Source: an uncultured Lachnospiraceae bacterium
Lineage (GTDB): Bacteria > Bacillota > Clostridia > Lachnospirales > Lachnospiraceae
DNA: 33,224 nucleotides
Reading direction: 5' to 3'
Assembly (NCBI GenBank): GCA_900314085.1
Contig: OMTX01000176.1
Coordinates: 1-33,224 of the forward strand
Made by a program: the position numbers and the translations under genes. The notes beneath the pieces are model-generated. The model had not been told where the DNA came from. It ran no database searches and worked only from the letters and a program-made list of their open reading frames with translations. Every line of letters begins with the position of its first letter. The stretch's first letter is position 1. Shown in pieces: positions 14,201 to 21,844 of the stretch.

Positions 14201-16879
14201 CTAGAACAGCGAGCTGTCCTCCATCCTCTTGTACATGAACTTGTTGAAGCCGCGGAAGGGGCGACGGATCAGGAGCCCGATCACGAGCGACACGGGGATG
14301 AAGATGGAAAGCTGCAGGAGATAGAGGGCGAAGTAGCCGTCGTAGAGGCCGCCGATCGTTTCCCGCAGGGCGTTGATCGCATAGGGGAAGGGGAAGAAGA
14401 GATAAACCTTCTGGAAGAAGTCCGGCAGGAGCTCGATGGGGTAGGTGCCTGACGATCCCGCAATCTGGATGACGACGGCAACGACGGCTATTGCCTTACC
14501 GACATCACCGAAAGCCAGAACGAGCGAATATATCAGTAATGAAAATACCATCCCCGTATAGGCGCACCCGAACCAGAAGAGGAAGGGGTGGAGGCACTGG
14601 ACCTTGAAGACGAAGAGGTCGCCGATCACGGTCACGAGTGTCTGAAGCTCGGCAATCAGGAGGAAGGAGAGGTAGCGGCCGAAGTAGAGCTGAGCCTGCG
14701 TCGCGCCGGGGTACTTGCCGCTCTTCACCTTCGCCTTCAGGATGGCGGCAATGACGAGGGCGCCTACCCAGATGGAAAGAATCGTGTAGAAGGGGGTGAC
14801 GGCGGAGCCGTAGTTCGCTACCGGGTAGATGACATTGTCATTGATCTGCACGGGCTCGGAGAAGAAGTCGCTGTATTTTTCCGGATCGCCGGCAAGGGTA
14901 TTCATCAGTATCTGCAGCTCGTCTGAGTTTTCGATGTCTTCGACTTTCCCTGTCACTGTCGTCAGGCGGTCCGAGATGATGCCGAGGAGGTCGTCCGTCT
15001 TTCCGAGAGAGTCCTGGGCGGATGTGAGGGAGACGGACAGGGCGTCGAAGACATTGCCCATACCGTAGACGGTCTTCGAGAGGGAGTCGAGCATGTCGCC
15101 GATGTCACCGACGGTCTTCGCCAGGCTTTCAAGCGTCATGTCGACGCCGGGGCGGATGCTGTATTCAAAGGTGTATTCCGTCGTGGAGAGCTCCTTCAGG
15201 ACGGCGTCGATTTCATCGGCCAGGGCCTTCTCCGTGAGGACGGTATCCGTGACGGCCGTGTCGCCGGCGGTCTGGGCGACCATATTGTTGAGCTGGGTGC
15301 GGATGGCGGCGAGACTGTCGTAGTAAGCACCAATGACACTTCCGATGTTTTCCGCAGCGGCCTTGTACTGGTCGTAGTGCTGGTAGATATTGTCGAAGGC
15401 ATCGCCGGCTTTCTTCGAGTAGGTCGAAGCATCAGCGAGAGAGGCGGATCCGGTCTCCATTACCGTTGCGGCGTTATCGATATTCGCCTTGATATTTTTC
15501 TTCTCGCCTTCCGGGTCTTTTTGCGCCTTCTCTAAGGCAGTGTGTGCAGATGTCTGGGCATCCTCGGCCTTGGCGAGGGCTTCCTTGTCGGCCTGGATGA
15601 TGTTGTAGCCTTCCGTGCCTTCCGCCGGATTTGCCCCGTATTTCAGTTCATCCTCAGTCAGCTGCTTCTGGGCATCGGTCACCGCCTGATCGGCGCTGGC
15701 AGCGGAAATCTCCAGAGCGCGGACCTCTGCATTGTAGAGGTTTTCGACATTGTCCTCATTGTTGGCATAGTCCCGGAGGTCGGAAGCATTTTTTGCCATC
15801 TGTTCAGAGGACTTCTGCAGGGCATCACTTGTCGCATAGGCCGCATCCCGGCTGTTTTTCACCTCGTCCTTTGTCGGGAAGTACTTCCCCGTGTCCGGCA
15901 TATACTGCTGGCCGATGGTTTTGTTCAGGACGTCGATATCGTCCATCAGGGCGTTCATATCCGTGGCCGCGTTTGAAACGGCCTTTCCCATAGTGGTGAC
16001 GTCATCCGAGACCTTTCCCTGGCGCAGGGTCTGCTCCGCGGAATAGAGGTGGCCCTGGGCGGAGTCCAGCGTCTGTTTCACATTGTCCATATAGAAGTCG
16101 AGCGTCAGCTCCGTTGCGGAGATCTGCCCCTCTGTGTCGTCGAGGGCGGCCTTCGCATTCGAAATGTCGTCGCCCGTTTTTGCGGCGTCAATCTTTCCCT
16201 CCTGAATGGCGGAGAGAAGGACCTCATTTCCGCGGATGACGGTCTCTATGGTCTTCTGATAGTCTTTGATCTGGTCATTCAGATCGTTCATGTCGGTGAC
16301 AACGCCTTCGATTCCGCCGGCAGCATTTATATTGTTCTCAACGGCATTTGCGGTGTCGAAGACCTGCTCGACGATGACGCCCGTCAGCTTCTTGTTCAGG
16401 GACTTATGAACCTTTGTGATGACGGCGTCTGAAATCTTTGTCGCGACGGGATTCTTCTTCTGGTTCTGGTAGAAGAGGATGGAGGGCTTGTCGACGCCGT
16501 CCATGAAGAAGTTCAGGATCCGGTAGGTGAAGTCCTTTTCAATGACGATGGCGGCGTAGTATTTGCCGGAGCGGACGCCTCTCACGGCGGCGTCCTCTGA
16601 CTTCGTGAAGACCCAGGTGACGGCGTCGTTTTCTTTGAGCTCGTCTTCGAGACTTGCCCCGACGTTTTCCGAGACGCCGTCCGCCGTGTAGCCCTCGTCC
16701 GCAGAGTAGAAGGCGATTTTCAGCCCTGCCGTATTTCCGTAGGGATCCCAGTTCGAGTAGATATTGAGCCAGGCGTAGAGGGCGGGGATGACCGTGATGC
16801 CGAGGATGATGACGATGATGAAGAAGCTTGTGAAGAACTGCTTCACATCATCTTTGAATATTTTTCCGATGAGTTTCAT
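14201..16879 (-). CDS. YhgE/Pip family membrane protein, first copy
   Basis: An 892-residue paralogue of the 714-residue protein two genes downstream, and first in the operon. The N-terminal TM (about 17-40, FFIIVIILGITVIPALYAW) and the signature LNIYSNWDPYG match the other copy almost residue for residue. The external helical region is longer (about 50-700), with many Gln, Asp, Ala and Asn, and probably forms an extended coiled coil. The five C-terminal TMs (about 705-880) keep the ABC-2-like pattern (SSGTYPIELLPDFFQKVYLFFPFPYAI). Minus-strand promoter elements lie about 100 bases upstream. The two paralogues may pair as a heteromer; substrate and function are unknown. Confidence 0.93.
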   Translation of the reverse strand: MKLIGKIFKDDVKQFFTSFFIIVIILGITVIPALYAWLNIYSNWDPYGNTAGLKIAFYSADEGYTADGVSENVGASLEDELKENDAVTWVFTKSEDAAVRGVRSGKYYAAIVIEKDFTYRILNFFMDGVDKPSILFYQNQKKNPVATKISDAVITKVHKSLNKKLTGVIVEQVFDTANAVENNINAAGGIEGVVTDMNDLNDQIKDYQKTIETVIRGNEVLLSAIQEGKIDAAKTGDDISNAKAALDDTEGQISATELTLDFYMDNVKQTLDSAQGHLYSAEQTLRQGKVSDDVTTMGKAVSNAATDMNALMDDIDVLNKTIGQQYMPDTGKYFPTKDEVKNSRDAAYATSDALQKSSEQMAKNASDLRDYANNEDNVENLYNAEVRALEISAASADQAVTDAQKQLTEDELKYGANPAEGTEGYNIIQADKEALAKAEDAQTSAHTALEKAQKDPEGEKKNIKANIDNAATVMETGSASLADASTYSKKAGDAFDNIYQHYDQYKAAAENIGSVIGAYYDSLAAIRTQLNNMVAQTAGDTAVTDTVLTEKALADEIDAVLKELSTTEYTFEYSIRPGVDMTLESLAKTVGDIGDMLDSLSKTVYGMGNVFDALSVSLTSAQDSLGKTDDLLGIISDRLTTVTGKVEDIENSDELQILMNTLAGDPEKYSDFFSEPVQINDNVIYPVANYGSAVTPFYTILSIWVGALVIAAILKAKVKSGKYPGATQAQLYFGRYLSFLLIAELQTLVTVIGDLFVFKVQCLHPFLFWFGCAYTGMVFSLLIYSLVLAFGDVGKAIAVVAVVIQIAGSSGTYPIELLPDFFQKVYLFFPFPYAINALRETIGGLYDGYFALYLLQLSIFIPVSLVIGLLIRRPFRGFNKFMYKRMEDSSLF

Positions 16880-16978
16880 AAATAATATTCCTGCTGCTTT
16901 CGGGGCGCCCGGAAGCGGTTTTCAGCAAAAGAGGAAATGTGTCGTAATTTCTGTACGGATTTAACTGCACGTATCATA

Positions 16979-17007
16979 AATATAAGCCTTGCTGCCAGTC
17001 ACTTCAA
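16979..17007 (-). promoter_or_regulatory. Promoter of the YhgE operon
   Basis: On the minus strand TTGAAG (17007-17002), a 17-base spacer and TATATT (16984-16979). The start near 16972 would give a leader of about 93 bases. It shares the 303-base mscL/YhgE divergent gap, which otherwise holds only the mscL promoter region and no further gene. Confidence 0.6.
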
Positions 17008-17090
17008 TAGACAACCGCCCGCGTTTGCTTCACACGAAAATACGCATTGCGTATTATGAAGATAATATGCCCAGCCGGGTTTTTCTGGTG

Positions 17091-17096
17091 TATAAT
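17091..17096 (+). promoter_or_regulatory. Likely -10 element for mscL
   Basis: A perfect TATAAT preceded by TGGTG; no good -35 is found at 16-18 bases. The leader to the ATG at 17183 is about 80 bases and ends in the SD AAGGAGGAG. Confidence 0.45.
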
Positions 17097-17182
17097 TGTT
17101 CGCGGAAAAAGCTGCCGTGAGCTGCAAAAGTTTCCGCATGAATCCGCGTAAAGGCTTTATATTATTCTGAAGGAGGAGACGT

Positions 17183-17623
17183 ATGAAAACAGAAGATGTG
17201 GTGAAGAAAAGCAGGGGCTTCTGGGGCGAATTCCGGGAGTTCATTACGAAGGGGAACGTCATGGACATGGCTGTCGGCATCATCATCGGCGCTGCCTTCA
17301 AGGCCATTGTCGACTCCCTTGTGAACGACATTCTGATGCCCATCATCGGCATCTTTGTGAAGACGGACTCCCTGACATCCGTCGCCATCAAGGTTGGCGC
17401 GGCGAATATTACGATCGGCAACTTCATCGCTGCCGTCATCAACTTCCTGATTCTTGCCCTCGTCCTTTTCCTCATGGTGAAGCTCATGAACCGGGCGCGG
17501 GAAGCGGCGGAGAAGATGGCGCATATCAAGAAGGAAGAGGCAGCAGAAGAGGCTCCTGCCCCGTCCAATGAGGAAGTTCTCCTGACGGAGATCCGCGACC
17601 TTCTGAAAGCTCAGCAGAAGTGA
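17183..17623 (+). CDS. mscL: Large-conductance mechanosensitive channel MscL
   Basis: A pentameric inner-membrane pore that opens under membrane tension and releases solutes on hypo-osmotic shock. It has 146 residues. The N-terminal amphipathic helix ([20 protein letters not shown]) leads into TM1 (about 26-48, [22 protein letters not shown]), which carries the Gly/Ala-lined gate. An external loop (about 52-75) follows, then TM2 (about 80-102) and a charged cytoplasmic helix with ITEIRDLL-like bundling (here [14 protein letters not shown]). A strong SD precedes the ATG. It is single, convergent with the next minus-strand gene. Confidence 0.98.
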   Translation: MKTEDVVKKSRGFWGEFREFITKGNVMDMAVGIIIGAAFKAIVDSLVNDILMPIIGIFVKTDSLTSVAIKVGAANITIGNFIAAVINFLILALVLFLMVKLMNRAREAAEKMAHIKKEEAAEEAPAPSNEEVLLTEIRDLLKAQQK

Positions 17624-17624
17624 A

Positions 17625-17682
17625 AAAATCCGGTGTACCTGTTCACGGGGCTGTGTCCGTCAGCAGATACGCCGGATTATTT
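17625..17682. terminator. Bidirectional terminator, mscL / unknown gene
   Basis: AATCCGGTGTA pairs with TACGCCGGATT (11 bp with a T-G wobble) across about 30 bases, flanked by A6 on the left and TATTTT on the right. It fits termination from both sides. Confidence 0.75.
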
Positions 17683-17704
17683 TCGGGAACAGGCTCCTGC
17701 CGGG

Positions 17705-18748
17705 CTACAGTTTCTGTCCCATGAATTTCCGTATGCGTTCAATGACCGTGTCGCTGTCCTCCATCCGGCGGGCAGCCTCACGGTTTTTCTCGTTGAAGCC
17801 CACGAGGATATTGTGGTTGGCCTCGGAGAGGTAGTCCATGACGCCGTCGATGTCCGACTTGATATTCTTCGGGCACTTGATGATCTGGTGGTGATTCGTC
17901 GTGATGTAGAGCGTATACGAGATCGCCGATATGTGCCAGAGGAAGCGGTGGAGGGTCGAGTACTTGTAGATCCAGGTAATGGCGGAAATCGGGACGATGG
18001 CGATGCCGTACTTCGACGTCTCAATGAAGAAGTGCTGCGTGATGTACATGTCCTCCGTCGCAAGCTGGGGCAGGGTGGAAAGCTCAATCTCTGCCCGGGC
18101 GAGAAGCCGCCGCGGGTGCCCGTAGACAGAGAGCCGCTGGACGGGCGGCGCGAGCTCCGGCAGCAGGGTATAGACGATATTCAAGACCAGGCTGGCTGCA
18201 GCGTAGATCAGGACGAAGAACATAAAGACCTTCAGAATCACGGCCAGGGCGCCGCCGGCAGCAGGCTCCGACACCAGATAGGCGGGAATGTTCTTCGAGA
18301 GCCCGGCTCCGGACCAGGAGAGGTCGGCGGAAAGCCGCGCCAGCAGGTCTGTTTCCGCCTGCCCGTAGGGCGTGAGCTTTGCCGTGAAAAAAGCATTCTC
18401 CAGGGTGGGAATGCCCTGTTCGCAGGTCTTTCCGGTGAGGAGGACGATGAGCAGGCGGTCGCCGGACAGGGAATAGTAGTAGTAGCCGAGGGTGCTGCCG
18501 AAGACCTGCTTCCTGTAGCCCGTGAAGTAGAGCTTGTCAAGGCTGCAGGAGACATAGGCCCGGTCGGATTCCGCGAAGGCCTTGGGAGAGTCGCCTGTCG
18601 TGAAGGCGGCCGGATTGATGAAGGACCGCAGGGGAAAGACGAAGGACAATATGATGATGAAGAGGAGGCAGGCAGCAGGCGCGGGAATCCGCCGCATATA
18701 GTAGCGGCTGATTGCATTTTTGATGTGGTCTTTGAGTTCGCCGGCCAT
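17705..18748 (-). CDS. Unknown two-TM membrane protein
   Basis: A 347-residue protein with no function I can name. TM1 lies at about 23-42 (PAACLLFIIILSFVFPL). An external domain follows (about 43-170) with mixed strands (YVSCSLDKLYFTGY, YYYYSLSGDRLLIVLLTGK). TM2 is at about 180-205 (VILKVFMFFVLIYAAASLVLNIVY). The cytoplasmic part (about 206-347) includes a second hydrophobic-leaning stretch (YGIAIVPISAITWIYKY) and reads like a small beta-rich domain (LHRFLWHISAISYTLYITT) with a helical end. The start has AGGAGG 8-9 bases upstream. It stands alone, convergent with mscL and divergent from hslO. It may belong to a Lachnospiraceae DUF, but I cannot name one safely. Confidence 0.85.
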   Translation of the reverse strand: MAGELKDHIKNAISRYYMRRIPAPAACLLFIIILSFVFPLRSFINPAAFTTGDSPKAFAESDRAYVSCSLDKLYFTGYRKQVFGSTLGYYYYSLSGDRLLIVLLTGKTCEQGIPTLENAFFTAKLTPYGQAETDLLARLSADLSWSGAGLSKNIPAYLVSEPAAGGALAVILKVFMFFVLIYAAASLVLNIVYTLLPELAPPVQRLSVYGHPRRLLARAEIELSTLPQLATEDMYITQHFFIETSKYGIAIVPISAITWIYKYSTLHRFLWHISAISYTLYITTNHHQIIKCPKNIKSDIDGVMDYLSEANHNILVGFNEKNREAARRMEDSDTVIERIRKFMGQKL

Positions 18749-18878
18749 TCTGCTTTCCTCCTTTCTGCACCGATATGTTCAATTCTAATGAAGGCGGCGG
18801 GAACTTTCAAGGGGCGGCGGAAGACTTTTGCCCCGCGCAGCGGTTCCTTTTTTATCCGTTCTATGGTATCTTTTGAAG

Positions 18879-18908
18879 TTGATGTGCTTTCATTATTACT
18901 AATATAAA
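18879..18908 (+). promoter_or_regulatory. Probable promoter for hslO-nadE
   Basis: TTGATG (18879-18884), 18 bases, TATAAA (18903-18908). The start near 18915 leaves about 20 bases that include AAAGGA. A TTGAAG (18873) with TTACTA is a weaker alternative. Confidence 0.5.
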
Positions 18909-18935
18909 CCCCCGGAGCGGAAAGGATTTTTGGGT

Positions 18936-19817
18936 ATGGCGGGAAATGACTATATGGTGCGGGCAGCGGCTGCGGACGAGCGCGTGCGGGCCTTTGCCAT
19001 CACGTCGCGGGAACTCGTGGAGACGGCGAGAAAGACGCACAATACGTCGCCGGAGGTGACGGCGGCCCTGGGACGGACGCTTTCTGCCGCAGCGATGATG
19101 GGCTATATGATGAAGGACGCGGACGATGTGCTCACCATCCAGATCCAGGGCGACGGCCCCATGAAGGGGCTTACCGTGACGGCAGACAGCCACGGCCATG
19201 TCAAGGGCTTTCCCCGGGTGGCGGTTGCGACGATGCCGCCGAAGAACGGCAAGCTCAATGTCGGCGGGGCGGTCGGCAACGGGACACTTACCGTGATGAA
19301 GGATCTTGGAATGAGCCGGCCATATTCCGGCATCGTCCCCCTGCGTACGGGAGAGATAGCGGACGACCTGACGTATTACTTCGCCGTATCGGAGCAGACG
19401 CCGTCGTCCGTGGGGCTTGGTGTCCTTCTCACGCCCGAAAACACAGTGGACGTCGCCGGCGGCTTCATCGTCCAGCTCATGCCGGACTGCCCGGACGAGG
19501 TCATTTCGACGATTGAGAATAATGTTTCTTCCGTCACTTCGGTAACAGATCTCCTGAAGGAGGGGATGACGCCGGAAGACATTGTGGGGCGCGTGCTTTC
19601 CGGCCTTGACATTACTTTGAACGATTCCCATCCGGCTTCCTTCCGCTGTGACTGCTCCCGCGAGCACGTTCTGAAGTCTATCCTTTCCATCGGAAAGAAG
19701 GATCTCGATGAGATGATCGCCGATGGAGAACCGATTGAAGTGAAGTGCTCGTTCTGCCAGACCGCCTATACGTTTGAAACGGCGGAGCTTGCTGAAAAGA
19801 TGGAGGAGCTGCGATGA
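18936..19817 (+). CDS. hslO: Hsp33 redox-regulated chaperone
   Basis: A cytoplasmic holdase turned on by oxidative unfolding. It has 293 residues from the ATG at 18936; a TTG six bases earlier is less likely. The N-terminal substrate-binding domain (about 1-230) shows the family pattern (MVRAAAADERVRAFA, MMKDADDVLTIQIQGDGPMKG, GMSRPYSGIVPL). The C-terminal zinc switch is complete with CDC at the start and CSFC about 30 residues later, the four Cys that bind zinc when reduced. Its stop overlaps the nadE start as ATGA, so the two are translated as a coupled pair; both touch redox balance, though a functional link is only suggestive. Confidence 0.97.
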   Translation: MAGNDYMVRAAAADERVRAFAITSRELVETARKTHNTSPEVTAALGRTLSAAAMMGYMMKDADDVLTIQIQGDGPMKGLTVTADSHGHVKGFPRVAVATMPPKNGKLNVGGAVGNGTLTVMKDLGMSRPYSGIVPLRTGEIADDLTYYFAVSEQTPSSVGLGVLLTPENTVDVAGGFIVQLMPDCPDEVISTIENNVSSVTSVTDLLKEGMTPEDIVGRVLSGLDITLNDSHPASFRCDCSREHVLKSILSIGKKDLDEMIADGEPIEVKCSFCQTAYTFETAELAEKMEELR

Positions 19818-21733
19818 AGGACGGAATACTCCGCGTCGCCGCGGTGACGCCGCGCGTGACGGTATGCGATGTCGATGAAAATACGCTTGAGATCAAGCGG
19901 GCGATGAAGGAGGCGGTCTCCGGCGGGGCGAAGGCCGTCGTTTTCCCGGAGCTTACCATCTCCTCCTATACTGCAGGCGACCTCTTCGGTCAGGACCTCC
20001 TGCTTGAAAAGAGCGAAGAGGCGCTGCTTTCCCTGGCGGAGGAGTCGGCTCTCTACGATGCGGTTTTCTTCGTCGGCCTTCCCTTCGAATACAGGGGAAA
20101 GCTCTACAATGCAGCAGCTGCCCTGGCCGGCGGAAAGGTGCTCGGGATCGTGCCGAAGACGTATCTTCCCAACTACCGGGAATTCTACGAGGCGCGGCAG
20201 TTTGAAAAAGGCTTCCGGGAGCCTGTCGACGTAACGCTGCCTGACGGGGAGACCGTGCCCTTCGGGACGGACATCCTCTTTTTCTGCGACTCGATGAAGG
20301 ATCTGGCTGTGTCAGCAGAAATCTGCGAAGACCTCTGGGTGCCAGATCCGCCCTCGACACGGCACGCCGTGAACGGGGCGACGGTCATTGTCAACCTTTC
20401 CGGCTCGAATGAGATCGTAGGAAAGACGGCCTACCGCCGGTCCCTCGTGGAAAACCAGTCCGCCCGCCTCTACAGCGCCTATATTTATTCGTGCAGCGGA
20501 CCGGACGAGTCCACCCAGGACGTCGTCTTTGCCGGCCACAATCTCATCGCTGACGGGGGTACCATCGTCTCTGAATCGGATCTCTTTTCGGAAGGTATTA
20601 CATTCGGGGATATTGATGTCGCCCGCCTTGTTGAAGAGCGGCGGCGGATGACGACCTACCGGATGCAGAGGGACAAAAGCTACCGCATCGTTCCCTTTCA
20701 CCTCAATGTGACGGAGACGCGCTTCACCCGGGAAATTTCCCCCCTTCCCTTCGTGCCGGCAAACGCGACGACACTGAAGGAGCGTCTGTCCGAGATCCTC
20801 GACATCCAGACACGGGGGCTTACCAAGCGTCTCGCCCACACCCGGGCGAAGACCGCCGTCATCGGCATCTCCGGCGGCCTTGACTCGACGCTTGCATTGC
20901 TTGTGACGGTGCGGGCTTTTGATGCGCTGGGAAAGGACCGGTCGGAGATCGTTGCCGTCACGATGCCCGGATTCGGGACGACGGACCGGACCTATCAGAA
21001 TGCGGTGCAGATGATCAAATGCCTCGGGGCTTCTTTCCTCGAGATCAATATAGGCCCCGCCGTGAAGCGCCACTTCAAGGACATCGGCTACGATCCGGAG
21101 GGGCGGGACACGACGTACGAGAACTGCCAGGCCCGTGAGCGTACCCAGATCCTCATGGATCTCGCCAACGAGAAGGGCGGGCTCGTCATCGGAACAGGAG
21201 ACCTGTCCGAACTCGCCCTCGGCTGGGCGACCTACAACGGGGACCATATGTCGATGTACGGCGTGAATGCCTCCGTTCCGAAGACACTGGTGAAGCACCT
21301 GGTCCGCTTCTATGCCGATACGGAAGGCAGTGACGAAAAGCTCTCCGCCATTCTCTATGACATCCTTGACACCCCGATTTCCCCGGAGCTGCTTCCTGCA
21401 GATGAAAACGGGGAGATCGCCCAGAAGACGGAGGACCTTGTCGGCCCCTATGAGCTGCACGACTTCTTCCTCTACTACGTGATGCGGTGCGGCTTCCCGC
21501 CGAAGAAGATATTGCGCCTCGCAGAAGCAGCTTTTGTCGGGAAATACGACCGCGTGACGATCGTGAAGTGGGAGAAGAATTTTTACCGCCGCTTCTTTGC
21601 CCAGCAGTTCAAGAGGTCGTGCCTGCCGGACGGACCGAAGGTGGGCTCCGTTTCCCTTTCTCCCCGCGGCGACTGGCGGATGCCCACCGACGCGGCGGCA
21701 GACCTGTGGCTGTCCGAGCTCGAAGAGCTGTAG
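19814..21733 (+). CDS. nadE: Glutamine-dependent NAD(+) synthetase
   Basis: Makes NAD from deamido-NAD, ATP and glutamine, the last step of NAD synthesis. It has 639 residues in two domains. The N-terminal nitrilase-type glutaminase (about 1-300) has its triad: E46 (VVFPELTISSYT), K115 (VPKTYLPNYREFYE) and C171 (EICEDLW). The C-terminal synthetase (about 320-639) has the ATP-binding PP-loop SGGLDST (S353-) and the GTGDLSELALGWATYNGDH segment. It carries its own ammonia supply, unlike short NadE. It overlaps hslO by four bases; a hairpin terminator follows. Confidence 0.98.
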   Translation: MKDGILRVAAVTPRVTVCDVDENTLEIKRAMKEAVSGGAKAVVFPELTISSYTAGDLFGQDLLLEKSEEALLSLAEESALYDAVFFVGLPFEYRGKLYNAAAALAGGKVLGIVPKTYLPNYREFYEARQFEKGFREPVDVTLPDGETVPFGTDILFFCDSMKDLAVSAEICEDLWVPDPPSTRHAVNGATVIVNLSGSNEIVGKTAYRRSLVENQSARLYSAYIYSCSGPDESTQDVVFAGHNLIADGGTIVSESDLFSEGITFGDIDVARLVEERRRMTTYRMQRDKSYRIVPFHLNVTETRFTREISPLPFVPANATTLKERLSEILDIQTRGLTKRLAHTRAKTAVIGISGGLDSTLALLVTVRAFDALGKDRSEIVAVTMPGFGTTDRTYQNAVQMIKCLGASFLEINIGPAVKRHFKDIGYDPEGRDTTYENCQARERTQILMDLANEKGGLVIGTGDLSELALGWATYNGDHMSMYGVNASVPKTLVKHLVRFYADTEGSDEKLSAILYDILDTPISPELLPADENGEIAQKTEDLVGPYELHDFFLYYVMRCGFPPKKILRLAEAAFVGKYDRVTIVKWEKNFYRRFFAQQFKRSCLPDGPKVGSVSLSPRGDWRMPTDAAADLWLSELEEL

Positions 21734-21754
21734 CATAAGTCAGGGGCGCTTTTC

Positions 21755-21800
21755 AGGCTGCAGTTTTTCTCTTTTGCAGCAGGAGAATGCAGCCTTTTTG
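21755..21800 (+). terminator. Terminator after nadE
   Basis: AGGCTGCA (21755-21762) pairs with TGCAGCCT (21788-21795) across 25 bases that hold a further CTGCA/TGCAG possibility, followed by TTTTG. Confidence 0.7.
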
Positions 21801-21801
21801 C

Positions 21802-21835
21802 GCATCTTTCAAAAGTGTGGAAGATGCAGTACAAT
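21802..21835 (+). promoter_or_regulatory. Promoter overlapped by an inverted repeat (candidate operator)
   Basis: The inverted repeat GCATCTT (21802-21808) / AAGATGC (21821-21827) covers the space between a -35-like TTTCAA (21807-21812) and a -10 TACAAT (21830-21835). The predicted start (~21842) is only about three bases before the ATG at 21845, and no SD is visible, so the message may be nearly leaderless. Confidence 0.45.
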
Positions 21836-21844
21836 ACATAGATT

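Noticed and set aside
11313..16879. Type VII secretion locus
   Set aside because: Two YhgE/Pip proteins alone are not enough: no EssC/FtsK-like ATPase, EsxA-like WXG100 or LXG toxin gene is visible.
18930..18936. TTG start for hslO
   Set aside because: The ATG two codons later has the better SD spacing and fits the family N-terminus.
20312..21736. 474-codon minus-strand frame opposite nadE
   Set aside because: nadE is complete with all catalytic motifs; the antisense frame shows no family motif and no start signal.
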